The notes beneath the pieces are model-generated. The model saw nothing but the letters and a program-made list of their open reading frames with translations. It did no database searches and had not been told where the DNA came from. DNA of 64,000 nt, taken from the NCBI GenBank assembly GCA_963803735.1, contig CAWDNV010000011.1, positions 434,001 to 498,000 on the forward strand, read 5' to 3'. The stretch's first letter is position 1. Every line of letters begins with the position of its first letter. This document shows positions 35,463-43,784 of this stretch, one piece after another. The position numbers and the translations under genes were made by a program. Origin of the DNA: Palsa-189 sp963803735. Its GTDB lineage: Bacteria > Acidobacteriota > Terriglobia > Acidiferrales > UBA7541.

Positions 35463-35795
35463 TCAGGCTGTCGCGACAACCCGAAGGTGTCCCCGGCGGC
35501 GTGATCGCGGCGCGGGCTTCACGCTGATCTCAACGTCACGGCCAAGCAGGGTTAAAAAGTGGATAAGGCGTTCGGTCGAGAAGCCGGAAAGTTGACCTCG
35601 CAGAAGGCGCGAAATCTTGGGTTGATCAATGTTCAGGATGTGGGCGGCGCGAGTTTGCGTGAGTCGCCGCGCGCGAATGGCCTCGGTAATGCGGATCGCA
35701 AGGTCGGCTTTGGCAAGACGGTCTTCGGGGTTGGGCAGACCAATGTCTGCGAAAACATTGCCGCTGCCTTCCTCGACCTCAATTTTTTTGCTCAT
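35463..35795 (-). CDS. XRE-family helix-turn-helix protein, antitoxin-like
   Basis: A protein of about 110 residues with an N-terminal acidic tail (KKIEVEEGSGNVFADIGL) and a helix-turn-helix at about 45-85 (RRLTQTRAAHILNIDQPKISRLLRGQL). This architecture is that of HigA/XRE antitoxins that usually sit after a RelE/Gp49-type toxin. No toxin frame is found on either side, so it may be an orphan. ATG 35795 is better spaced from AGAAGGA than the GTG six bases before it. A palindrome just upstream could be its operator. Confidence 0.8.
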   Translation of the reverse strand: MSKKIEVEEGSGNVFADIGLPNPEDRLAKADLAIRITEAIRARRLTQTRAAHILNIDQPKISRLLRGQLSGFSTERLIHFLTLLGRDVEISVKPAPRSRRRGHLRVVATA

Positions 35796-35820
35796 GCCCA
35801 CTATTCCTTCTGAGCCTCTA

Positions 35821-35849
35821 GCATATTATGCCTAAACGAGCATAAGAGG
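35821..35849. promoter_or_regulatory. Possible operator of the XRE regulator
   Basis: GCATATTATGC (35821-35831) is a perfect odd palindrome, followed by a half-site-like GAGCATAAGAGG. It lies 25 bases upstream of the start. XRE antitoxins often bind such sites to repress themselves. Confidence 0.35.
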
Positions 35850-36061
35850 CAAGAAGAATGGTTCCTGACGCAAGAGCGCTACCCTTCCCGCATCTGCAAA
35901 CTACCCGCATCTGCAAACTATAAGTTGCCGTGTTAATCTTGCTAACTATAAGTGACAGAAAAGATTATCGGCTTAGGCGCGGTTTTGGACTTGCGCCCGA
36001 CACCTTGACAGAGGCCTGTTCATTCTGTTAACCGTCATTCAATCACCTAGGGAGACAACGG

Positions 36062-36469
36062 ATGAAGCGCGCAACGTTTGGACTATTCGCGGTTTTCGGT
36101 TTCCTGATGGCCGGGATGACTGCCTGGGCCCATCATTCGGTGCAGGCGGAATTTGATCTCAATAAGCCGCTTACGATCACCGGCGTTGTCACGAAAGTGG
36201 AGTGGATCAATCCGCATTCCTATCTCTATCTGGACGTTAAAGACGAAAGCGGAAACGTAAAGCATTGGGCCTTCGAGATGGCGGGACCTGGTGCGCTCCG
36301 AAGAGCGGGGCTTAGCCGGGCAGACCGTGGAGGCCTGAAATCCGGAGACACCGTCACCATCAGTGCCGTGGCCGCAAAGGACGGAACTGATTCCGGCTTG
36401 ATCAAGGATGTGACGCTTCCGGATGGCCGCAAGTTCACGATCTGGACCTCGGACCCGAACGCCAAGTAG
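36062..36469 (+). CDS. Secreted AHH/NPH-family protein, DUF6152-like (paralog 2)
   Basis: A 135-residue secreted protein whose signal ends GMTAWA, leaving HHSVQAEF at the mature N-terminus. It shares VEWINPHSYLYLDVKDESG with the paralogs, a central Trp (KHWAFEMAGPG) and a GD-containing strand (KSGDTVTISAV). It differs most from the others in the middle, where LRRAGLSRADRGGLK replaces the G-W-T segment. It is followed 18 bases later by a GxW(E/D)GD paralog and begins the operon-like run to 42061. AGGGAG precedes the ATG. Confidence 0.83.
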   Translation: MKRATFGLFAVFGFLMAGMTAWAHHSVQAEFDLNKPLTITGVVTKVEWINPHSYLYLDVKDESGNVKHWAFEMAGPGALRRAGLSRADRGGLKSGDTVTISAVAAKDGTDSGLIKDVTLPDGRKFTIWTSDPNAK

Positions 36470-36487
36470 GAAGGCCAGAGGGCAGCA

Positions 36488-37309
36488 ATGAAACGAACAC
36501 ATCTCAGCTATCTCCTCACAATGACCGCACTATGCATGTTGCCTCTGCGCGCGACGGCGCAGGGAAGCCAGAGCACTCCGCGAGCGTCCGACGGGCATCC
36601 CGATCTGAGCGGCGTCTGGATTGGCCAGCGCGCCCCGTTCGTTGAGGGCACGGATCCGTTGACTCAAAATCTCGCCTCGCGAGATGGCACGCTGCTGAAT
36701 TTCGAACGCGATAACGCGATGATTCGCAGATCAGATCCTAATAAGCCGCTTTACAAGCCCGAGTTCTGGGAAAAGGTCCAGAAGTTCGATCAGAATGGCA
36801 ACACGGAAGACCCGTCCTTTGGCTGCAAGCCGGCCGGCGTGCCGCGAATGGGACCGCCCGCGCAGATCGTTCAAACGCCCAAGCAAATGGTTTTCCTGTA
36901 CGTGAGTCCACCAGCGGAGGGCTGGGGTGATGCTTACCGCGTGATTCTCACCGACGGCCGCGCGCATACTCCGCTCGATGATTTGGACGGCACGTGGAAA
37001 GGCGAGTCGATCGGCCATTGGGAGGGAGACACGCTGGTTATAGACACGATCGGTTTCAACGACACCAGCTGGCTCGACATCACCGGCTATCTCCACAGCG
37101 AGAACATGCACGTCATTGAGCGCATGCATCGCGATGGCGATACGCTGACATGGCAGGCAACCGTTGACGATCCAGACGTGCTGATCAAGCCTTGGACTAT
37201 GAACACTCGCACGCTAAAGCTGAACGCCGATCCCAAGGCGACGCTGACCGAGACTCTGCCGTGCGTTGAGCACGATTTGTCGCATCTTGTCACTAAAGAG
37301 CATCACTAG
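36488..37309 (+). CDS. Secreted GxW(E/D)GD-family protein (paralog 2)
   Basis: A 273-residue secreted protein with a signal peptide ending LRATAQ. It has DLSGVWIG, GCKPAGVPRMG, ILTDGRAHTPLDD, GHWEGDTLVIDT, GFNDTSW, GYLHSENMHVIERM and a C-terminal LPCVEHDLSH, all aligned with the other three paralogs. A longer N-terminal insert holds several charged residues. It is preceded by a DUF6152-like gene and followed 16 bases later by the metallo-beta-lactamase-fold gene. No enzyme motif is recognised; it could be a binding or structural periplasmic protein. Confidence 0.8.
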   Translation: MKRTHLSYLLTMTALCMLPLRATAQGSQSTPRASDGHPDLSGVWIGQRAPFVEGTDPLTQNLASRDGTLLNFERDNAMIRRSDPNKPLYKPEFWEKVQKFDQNGNTEDPSFGCKPAGVPRMGPPAQIVQTPKQMVFLYVSPPAEGWGDAYRVILTDGRAHTPLDDLDGTWKGESIGHWEGDTLVIDTIGFNDTSWLDITGYLHSENMHVIERMHRDGDTLTWQATVDDPDVLIKPWTMNTRTLKLNADPKATLTETLPCVEHDLSHLVTKEHH

Positions 37310-37325
37310 AATTTCGCCAAACTCA

Positions 37326-38849
37326 ATGATCATCCGCCGCCTCTTTTGCTTCGCCTTGATCGCGGGAGCGCTGGCTGCTCCGTGCGCGCACGCACAGGAT
37401 GCGCCCACGGTTATCAAAAATGCCGAGTACGCACTGGGGATGATTCGCGGCCCGCAGCGAATCGACGCCATCAACACGCTCGAGTATTGGGGCACGGGAT
37501 CAACATATGCGTTCGGGCAGGCTTACCATCCGGGCGGAGCGTGGCCCGAATTCAAGGCGACTTATCACGCCAGCGTTAGTTATGCGGTTCCGGCGATGCG
37601 CGTCGACGTGACCCGCTCGAATCCGGATGGACCCATCCAGGGCGGCGGAGGGCTGCCGCTCGCAGCGCCTCAACGACAAATTCAAGTCGTAAGCGGCAAA
37701 TTCGCCTGGAACGAATCCGTGCCGGGCGCCGGTTTCACTGCCGGGACGACGGCCACTCCTACTCCGGATGCGGCGAATGATCGGCTACTACAGCTCTGGA
37801 TGACCCCGTTCGGAGTGCTCAAGATGGCGGTCAAGGCTGGCGCGGCGGCCAAGGTTAGCACGGAAGGCGGAGCAACCGTCATCACCTTTCCACTTTCCGG
37901 GTCGCTCGAAGGAATCACCGTCAAAGCAATACTCAATGCCAAAAACCAGCCGGAGCGCGTCGAAACCCGCACGAATGATCCCGTGCTCGGGGACATGGTC
38001 ACGGAAACGACGTATTCCGACTACAAGGACCTGAGCGAGATCACTACCGACGTGCCGTTCCCATCGCACATTGTTCAGAAGCAGGGCGGATTCCCCGTGC
38101 TCGATCTGACCATCGCCAAGGCCGACACCAACAATCCCTACGTCGTGTTTCCCGTGCCCGAGAATGTCGAAAAAGCTCAACCGCCTGCGGTGAAGGTCGA
38201 AACGCAAAAAGTCTCCGAAGGCGTGTGGTACCTGACGGGCGGCACGCATCACAGCGTGGCGGTTGAGTTCAAGGATTACGTCGCGCTGGTCGAATGCCCG
38301 CTAAATGACGCCCGCGCCTTGGCGGTCATTGATGCCGTCAAGAAAACAATTCCCAACAAGCCCATCCGATACGCGGTGAATACACATCACCATTTCGATC
38401 ACCTGGGAGGGCTGCGGGCGTGCGTGGCTGAAGGAGCTACCGTCGTGACGGGGGCCGAAGAGAAACCCTACTACGAAAAACTATGGGCCATGCCGCATAC
38501 GATCAGCCCGGATCGATTGGCAAAGGCTCCGAAGAAGGCCGTTATTGACGCTGTGGCTGACAAACGCGTGCTCACCGACGGCACGCAGACGTTGGAGCTT
38601 TATCGGCTGCAAGGAACGAATCATGCCGATCCGATGTTGATCGGCTACCTACCGAAAGCAAAAGTGCTCATCGAAGCCGATGCGTATAATCCCGCGCCTC
38701 CCAACGCCGCGCCCGGTCCCGTGGTGAAGGAGACCGTGAACCTCTACGACAACATCAAGCGACTCAATCTGGACGTGGAACAGATCACTCCGCTTCACGG
38801 ACGACTGATGACGATCAGCGATCTGCGCAAGGCCATCGGCCGAAACTAA
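37326..38849 (+). CDS. Exported metallo-beta-lactamase-fold hydrolase
   Basis: A protein of about 507 residues with a signal peptide (LFCFALIAGALAAPCAHAQ), an N-terminal domain of about 270 residues without a known motif, and a C-terminal metallo-beta-lactamase fold. The dinuclear metal motif is HHHFDH at 354-359, followed by GTNHADPM (His), LIEADAY (Asp) and LHGR (His), a complete metal set. ATG 37326 is chosen because it directly opens the signal sequence; the frame from 37266 overlaps the previous gene. It lies between a GxW(E/D)GD paralog and the quinohemoprotein. The substrate is unknown. Confidence 0.85.
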   Translation: MIIRRLFCFALIAGALAAPCAHAQDAPTVIKNAEYALGMIRGPQRIDAINTLEYWGTGSTYAFGQAYHPGGAWPEFKATYHASVSYAVPAMRVDVTRSNPDGPIQGGGGLPLAAPQRQIQVVSGKFAWNESVPGAGFTAGTTATPTPDAANDRLLQLWMTPFGVLKMAVKAGAAAKVSTEGGATVITFPLSGSLEGITVKAILNAKNQPERVETRTNDPVLGDMVTETTYSDYKDLSEITTDVPFPSHIVQKQGGFPVLDLTIAKADTNNPYVVFPVPENVEKAQPPAVKVETQKVSEGVWYLTGGTHHSVAVEFKDYVALVECPLNDARALAVIDAVKKTIPNKPIRYAVNTHHHFDHLGGLRACVAEGATVVTGAEEKPYYEKLWAMPHTISPDRLAKAPKKAVIDAVADKRVLTDGTQTLELYRLQGTNHADPMLIGYLPKAKVLIEADAYNPAPPNAAPGPVVKETVNLYDNIKRLNLDVEQITPLHGRLMTISDLRKAIGRN

Positions 38850-39000
38850 CCGAGAAGTTCAACAAACTTTGCGCTGGAAACGGGGGCTTTGCTCTCGCCA
38901 TTTCCGGTAGCACAAGCCGAAGTGGCGAGTCTTGACGATCGCCAAGCGTAGGAATATGGTTTCTCACATCACTCCAAAGCACAATAGGGAGTATGCCTTT

Positions 39001-40836
39001 ATGAAAAATTTAATGCTCGTTGCGGCCGCACTCGCGGCTCTCGTAATGCTTACGGCGACGCCTGATAAGGCGGTTGCACAATCCCCAGTCGGAGTTCGCC
39101 TCTTTGAAACAAAATGCGCAAGCTGTCACCAGAGCGCCCCGGACAAAAAGGCGCCGGACGTTTCGCGGCTGCGCAAGATGACGCCGGAGGCGATCTACGC
39201 CGCGCTATCAAAGGCTCCTCATCCTCAAGGGCAGGGCGTTTCGGACGACGATAAGAAAACGGTGGCGGCCTTTCTCGGCGGTCGCAAAATTGGAGTGACT
39301 GAAATCGCCGACGCGAAGAAGATGCCGAACCAGTGCACGGCCGATCCGCCGATGAGCGACATTAACGCCGGGCCGAGTTGGAATGGGTGGGGAGTTGATC
39401 CCGCGACTAATGCGCGTTTTCAGCCCGCCAGCGCCGCAGGTCTAAGCGCGGCGCAAGTGCCCAGCTTGAAATTGAAATGGGCCTTCGGCTTTCCGTTGGC
39501 CGAAGAGGCACACAGCCAACCCACTGTCATAGGCGGGCGCGTTTTCGTTGGCTCCGATGCTGGCACAGTTTATTCGCTTGATGCATCAAGCGGCTGCGTC
39601 TACTGGTCGTTTCAGACTGACGGAGCCATGCGCGTGGCGCCCAGCGTTTCGTCGGTAAAGGGACCCGGCGCGACCAAGTTCGCCGTCTATTTCGGGGACC
39701 AAAAAGCGAATATGTACGCTCTCGATGCCGAGAACGGAAAGCTGCTCTGGAAAGTAAAGGTCGATGAGCACCCTGTCGCGCAGATCACCGGCGCTCCGAC
39801 GCTATATGAAGGGCGGCTATACGTGCCGATGGCTTCGGCCGAGGAACGGACCGGCGGATTGAGCGTGACTTATCCGTGCTGCACGTTTCGGGGCACCATA
39901 ACTGCGCTCGATGCGAAGACCGGCAAACAGATCTGGAAAACCTACATCATTCCGGATCCGCCGAAGCCGACGACAAAGACCGCCAAGGGCGTGCAGCATT
40001 ACGGCCCGGCAGGAGGCGCAGTCTGGGCGGCACCAACCATCGACACGCGGCACCATGCGCTTTACATCGGCACCGGCGATGCCTATACGGAACCAGCGGG
40101 CAAGACGACAGACGCCGTGATGGCGCTGGATATGGATAGCGGCAAAGTGTTGTGGTCGGTGCAGGACACTCAGGACGATGCCTGGCTTTCCGGTTGCGGA
40201 GGCGGTGGCGCCGACAATCCGGACGGAATTTCCCATAACTGCCCGAAGCCGCTGGGGCCGGATTTCGATTTCGGCTCGTCCATGATCCTGCGGACCTTGC
40301 CCGATGGCCATCGCGTTCTCGTCGCGGCGCAAAAGAGCGGCATGGTCTGGGCGCACGATCCCGATCAGAATGGCAAGCTGCTGTGGAAGGTGCAGCTCGT
40401 CGATAAGCTGGCGCTGGGCATGATCACGTTCGGAGGGGCGGCAGACGACCAGAACGCCTACTTCGGATTGCGCAGTGGAGGAATCGCTGCGGTTTCGCTG
40501 AAGACCGGAGAGAAGAAGTGGTTTACTCCGCTCCCGGGGCAGCATCCTGGAGGCCCGTTCCAGGGCGAGACCGCGGCGCTTACCGTGATTCCAGGCGTGG
40601 TGTTCTCGGGCGGTTGGGACGGCATTCTGCGGGCGCTTTCAACCGAGGATGGCCACCAGATTTGGGAAATCAATACGGCCCATGAGTTCAAAACCGTAAA
40701 CGAAGTCAAGGCAAATGGCGGAACAATGGCGTCCGCGGGACCAACGATCGTGGGCGGGATGCTCTACGTGGGATCGGGCTACCAGTTTGGCACAGGCATT
40801 CCGGGCAATGTGTTGCTCGCGTTTTCGCCCCAGTAA
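39001..40836 (+). CDS. Quinohemoprotein dehydrogenase, PQQ beta-propeller with N-terminal cytochrome c
   Basis: A protein of about 611 residues with a signal peptide ending AVAQ. The cytochrome c domain has CASCH at 39-43, and the eight-blade PQQ propeller (about 130-605) carries repeats such as VYSLDASSGCVYWSF, MYALDAENGKLLWKV and ITALDAKTGKQIWKT. The vicinal disulfide typical of PQQ dehydrogenases is CysCys 293-294 in TYPCCTF. This domain order, heme first, is that of polyvinyl-alcohol dehydrogenase-type enzymes, which oxidise alcohols in the periplasm. The start at ATG 39001 follows AGGGAG. It is followed 41 bases later by a DUF6152-like gene. Confidence 0.9.
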   Translation: MKNLMLVAAALAALVMLTATPDKAVAQSPVGVRLFETKCASCHQSAPDKKAPDVSRLRKMTPEAIYAALSKAPHPQGQGVSDDDKKTVAAFLGGRKIGVTEIADAKKMPNQCTADPPMSDINAGPSWNGWGVDPATNARFQPASAAGLSAAQVPSLKLKWAFGFPLAEEAHSQPTVIGGRVFVGSDAGTVYSLDASSGCVYWSFQTDGAMRVAPSVSSVKGPGATKFAVYFGDQKANMYALDAENGKLLWKVKVDEHPVAQITGAPTLYEGRLYVPMASAEERTGGLSVTYPCCTFRGTITALDAKTGKQIWKTYIIPDPPKPTTKTAKGVQHYGPAGGAVWAAPTIDTRHHALYIGTGDAYTEPAGKTTDAVMALDMDSGKVLWSVQDTQDDAWLSGCGGGGADNPDGISHNCPKPLGPDFDFGSSMILRTLPDGHRVLVAAQKSGMVWAHDPDQNGKLLWKVQLVDKLALGMITFGGAADDQNAYFGLRSGGIAAVSLKTGEKKWFTPLPGQHPGGPFQGETAALTVIPGVVFSGGWDGILRALSTEDGHQIWEINTAHEFKTVNEVKANGGTMASAGPTIVGGMLYVGSGYQFGTGIPGNVLLAFSPQ

Positions 40837-40877
40837 TCCAATTCGCTGGATAGATGAAGATATGACGAGGACCTGAG

Positions 40878-41273
40878 ATGAAGCCCAAGCTAAAAACATC
40901 CGCCGCGATGATTGTGATGCTTCTCGCGGCCTGCAGCTCGATGCTGGCGCACCACGGAAATGTGGCTTACGACGAGCAACATCCGACCACGATCGCCGGC
41001 AACGTGACCGAATTCGTATGGTCCAACCCTCATTGCCAGATCTATCTCGATGTGAAAAACGACAAAGGCGATGTCGTGGCATGGTCTGTCGAGTCGCAAA
41101 GTCCGGGCATCCTCAAGAGAAACGGGTGGACTCGGGATTCGATCAAACCGGGGGATCACATTACTGTGACGCTGGTTCCTGCCAAGAGCGGAGCGCCGGT
41201 CGGATTTTCCGGCGAGAAAAGCGGGAAGGTCGTATTCGACGACGGGCACGTCCTGAAAATGGACTTGAGATGA
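40878..41273 (+). CDS. Secreted AHH/NPH-family protein, DUF6152-like (paralog 3)
   Basis: A 131-residue secreted protein. The signal could end at SSMLA, leaving HHGNVAY at the mature end. It also contains a possible lipobox, LLAAC, so a lipoprotein is an alternative; that would hide the His-His from the N-terminus. The shared FVWSNPHCQIYLDVKNDKG, AWSVESQSPG, NGWTRDSIKPGD and VLKMDL segments are present. The stop overlaps the next gene by 4 bases (ATGA), the tightest pairing of the four. Confidence 0.83.
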   Translation: MKPKLKTSAAMIVMLLAACSSMLAHHGNVAYDEQHPTTIAGNVTEFVWSNPHCQIYLDVKNDKGDVVAWSVESQSPGILKRNGWTRDSIKPGDHITVTLVPAKSGAPVGFSGEKSGKVVFDDGHVLKMDLR

Positions 41274-42061
41274 AAACGCAAAGCCGACGCGTCACTTTGA
41301 TTTTACGATTCGCCGCGATACTCGCCATCGCGTTCGGCATTTCCGCACCGGTTGGAGCGCAGGAAAAGGCTGCCAAAGATGCAGCTGCGCCTGCGCCGAA
41401 ACGCGACATCTCTGGCGTCTGGCTATACCAAGGCAGCGGCGGCGCGGAAAGCACCGCTCCGGAAAAAGATATGCCGCCCATGACGCCTTGGGCGCAAGCG
41501 AGGTTCGATCCCGAGCGCCCCGGATACGGATCGAGAGCCGTGCCGGGCGGGAATGACCCGATATTGCAATGCGACCCTGCCGGCTTCCCGCGCATTATGT
41601 TTTTCCCCACGCCGTTTGAATTTGTTCAGACTCCCGCGAAGATCATTCAATTCTTCGAGCGCGAACACGCGTGGCGCCCAATCTGGACCGACGGTCGATC
41701 GCTTCCCAAAGATCCCGATCCGACGTGGTATGGATATGCAATTGGACATTGGGAAGGAGACTACACACTGGTTGTCGAATCTGCGGGCTTTAATGACAAG
41801 ACCTGGCTTGGCGCAACGGGCTATCCGCACAGTGAAGAGATGCGGGTTACGGAGCGCTACCAGCGCGTCGACCGCAACACGATTCTGTACAACATCCGCG
41901 TAGACGATGCAAAGGCGTATGCGAAACCGATCATCGGACCTGAAAGAATGATGAAGCTTCGGCCGGGCGTGGAGATCGGGGAGCTTCCCTGCGTGTGGTC
42001 GGAAGAGAATTCTTTTACCAAAAGGATCAGGGAGCCAGCTGTCGGCAAGCCTAATCGATAG
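41270..42061 (+). CDS. Secreted GxW(E/D)GD-family protein (paralog 3)
   Basis: A 263-residue secreted protein (signal ends GAQE). It carries DISGVWLYQG, QCDPAGFPRIMFF, IWTDGRSLPKD, GHWEGDYTLVVES, GFNDKTW, GYPHSEEMRVTERYQR and ELPCVWSEEN, aligned with paralogs 1, 2 and 4. Translation begins at ATG 41270 inside the stop of the DUF6152-like gene, strong evidence that the two act together. A longer upstream frame (from 41018) overlaps that gene and is not the real start. Confidence 0.82.
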   Translation: MKTQSRRVTLILRFAAILAIAFGISAPVGAQEKAAKDAAAPAPKRDISGVWLYQGSGGAESTAPEKDMPPMTPWAQARFDPERPGYGSRAVPGGNDPILQCDPAGFPRIMFFPTPFEFVQTPAKIIQFFEREHAWRPIWTDGRSLPKDPDPTWYGYAIGHWEGDYTLVVESAGFNDKTWLGATGYPHSEEMRVTERYQRVDRNTILYNIRVDDAKAYAKPIIGPERMMKLRPGVEIGELPCVWSEENSFTKRIREPAVGKPNR

Positions 42062-42095
42062 CCAGAGAGATCTACGACTTCCGCCGCGATGCGCG

Positions 42096-43163
42096 CTAGC
42101 TCGTGGGACCTCCGGGGCAAGTCGCGCTGCTGCCGTGGCAGTCGTTGGCGATGTGCTCTGAAAATCCAGCGCCGGAGACTCCGATCTGATATCCATCCGG
42201 ATCCACAATCGCCCACGACAATTTGGAATCCGGCTTCGGTTTAAGGCCTCGGTGCTTTAATTCGGCTTCCACCAGATTCTGCTCGTAGTTTTCGACTGCT
42301 ACTCCGAATTGATTGCAGTAAGGCTTGCCCGCAGGATTGCCGATCTTCCGCAGTTGAAGCGTGTTCTGACCAAACCTCAAGAAACATTCGGCACCGGGTC
42401 CTTCTGGTTTGTCGTAGATGACTTTCATTCCCAGTAAATCCCGGTAGAAATCTCTTTCCTTTGCGACGTCCGGCACATTGAGGACAAGAAAGCTGTAGCC
42501 CGTCGCATGGAAACCTTTGCCGCTCGGCTTCGGCGCGGCATTCAAATTCTTCTGTCCCCTTTCCCATGCCGCGACGCATTTTTCAGATGCCGCAACATCG
42601 CAAGGTCCAGCGGCCCCCGGAAACATGGCTTTGTCTTTTTCGGGAACCCAGATATTCAGCGGATACCCCGCGGGATCGTTGCAACTCCATCCGACTTCGC
42701 CATCGGGCCGAACATTCCTGACGCCGCGGCGCTCCAATTCGGCCTTCATGGCAGCTCTCTGGGACATGAAATTCGGAATTCCGAAGGCCATGTGCCCGAT
42801 GGTCGGCTTCTCGCCAAGTTTCGTGAGTGGCCGGATGTACATGCCATTTGGAGAAGTGAGACTGCCGAACTCAAGTGCGCATTGTCTGCCGTCGTCCCAC
42901 GCGACGCGCATTCCAAACAGGTCCACATAGAAATCGCGGCTCCTGGCGTAATTCGCTGAAGTCAGGTTCAGATGATTAACGGTGGTTACTGGAAACGACT
43001 TGCCGCCTGTGCCAGCGCCCTGTGCAGCACGTGCAGCAAACGCACCAACCTTATTCGGAAGAGCGCTTGAGACGAAAGCGCCTGTCGCCATAAGGCCCAA
43101 GGCTTTCAGTATTTGACGGCGATCCGCTTTGCGCTTCTCAAAATCTTCCAAATTGCATGCCAT
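42096..43163 (-). CDS. Tat-exported protein with two VOC (glyoxalase-fold) domains
   Basis: A protein of about 355 residues with a twin-arginine signal (RKADRRQILKALGLMATGA). Two VOC domains follow, about 55-165 (VNHLNLTSANY, MRVAWDD, IGHMAFGIP, YPLNIWVPEK) and about 215-340 (YSFLVLNVPDV, FYRDLLGMKV, CNQFGVAVENYE, YQIGVSG). Enzymes of this fold include glyoxalases and ring-cleaving dioxygenases; the metal residues are not fully clear. Cys residues cluster at the C-terminus. ATG 43163 has AGGAG 7 bases upstream; an upstream frame to 43238 crosses the terminator and is not used. Confidence 0.85.
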   Translation of the reverse strand: MACNLEDFEKRKADRRQILKALGLMATGAFVSSALPNKVGAFAARAAQGAGTGGKSFPVTTVNHLNLTSANYARSRDFYVDLFGMRVAWDDGRQCALEFGSLTSPNGMYIRPLTKLGEKPTIGHMAFGIPNFMSQRAAMKAELERRGVRNVRPDGEVGWSCNDPAGYPLNIWVPEKDKAMFPGAAGPCDVAASEKCVAAWERGQKNLNAAPKPSGKGFHATGYSFLVLNVPDVAKERDFYRDLLGMKVIYDKPEGPGAECFLRFGQNTLQLRKIGNPAGKPYCNQFGVAVENYEQNLVEAELKHRGLKPKPDSKLSWAIVDPDGYQIGVSGAGFSEHIANDCHGSSATCPGGPTS

Positions 43164-43198
43164 GGTCAGCTCCTGGCTTTCAGTGCACGACAAAATAC

Positions 43199-43224
43199 AA
43201 AGGGGAGGACTCATCCTCCCCTTT
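43199..43224 (-). terminator. Rho-independent terminator after the second SoxCD module
   Basis: A perfect 11-bp stem (43199-43209 with 43214-43224) around CTCA, followed on the minus strand by a T-rich stretch. It separates soxD copy 2 from the double-VOC gene. Confidence 0.85.
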
Positions 43225-43247
43225 TGTGTTTCTCGCAAGGCCTTGCG

Positions 43248-43784
43248 TTAGTGCTTAGGAACCGGCCACCAGCGCACGAATCCGTCGCGATTTGGCATTT
43301 TGACTTGCGGCAAAGTCTTCGCATCGATCACGGCATCTTGAGGAACAATAGCGTCGATGGACAGAATATACGCAGTGACGGCGTACACCTCGTCATCGGT
43401 CAGCGATTGCGGCGATTGCAAAGGCATGGCGCGGCGCACGTAGTCGAAAATCGTGGTGGCGCTCGGCCAATAGCTTACCGGGGTTTTCACAGGCTTCGGG
43501 GACGTGAGCGTACCGATTCCGCCGGTGAGGTGATCCTGCGGCCCGCCTTGGCCCTTCGTGCCATGACAGGACTGGCACTTGTCCGCATAAACCTTGGCTC
43601 CCGCAGAAACAGAACCGCTGCCCGGCGGCAAACCGTTGCCCTCCGGAGTCACGGTGATATCGAGTTTACTTACCTCTTCCGAAGTCAAAGGACGGCCGAG
43701 GTTGGGATGTTGCGCCTTGCAAACAGATGAGGCCAAGCACAGCGCGGCGGCTGGCAGCAGAATTCCAAACTTAAACATAGACAT
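43248..43784 (-). CDS. soxD: SoxD-like cytochrome c (copy 2)
   Basis: A 178-residue protein with a signal peptide (to CKAQ), one heme motif CQSCH at about 71 and a tail like that of copy 1 (DEVYAVTAYILSIDAIVP, LPQVKMPNRDGF). Copy 1 ends with LPKVKMPNRDDF, so the two share a conserved C-terminal motif. The ATG at 43784 overlaps the soxC copy 2 stop by 14 bases, exactly as in copy 1. The gene is followed by a strong terminator. Confidence 0.88.
   Translation of the reverse strand: MSMFKFGILLPAAALCLASSVCKAQHPNLGRPLTSEEVSKLDITVTPEGNGLPPGSGSVSAGAKVYADKCQSCHGTKGQGGPQDHLTGGIGTLTSPKPVKTPVSYWPSATTIFDYVRRAMPLQSPQSLTDDEVYAVTAYILSIDAIVPQDAVIDAKTLPQVKMPNRDGFVRWWPVPKH

Noticed and set aside
39817..40545. 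A minus-strand frame opposite the quinohemoprotein
   Set aside because: The forward strand has clear PQQ propeller repeats; the reverse reading has no pattern.
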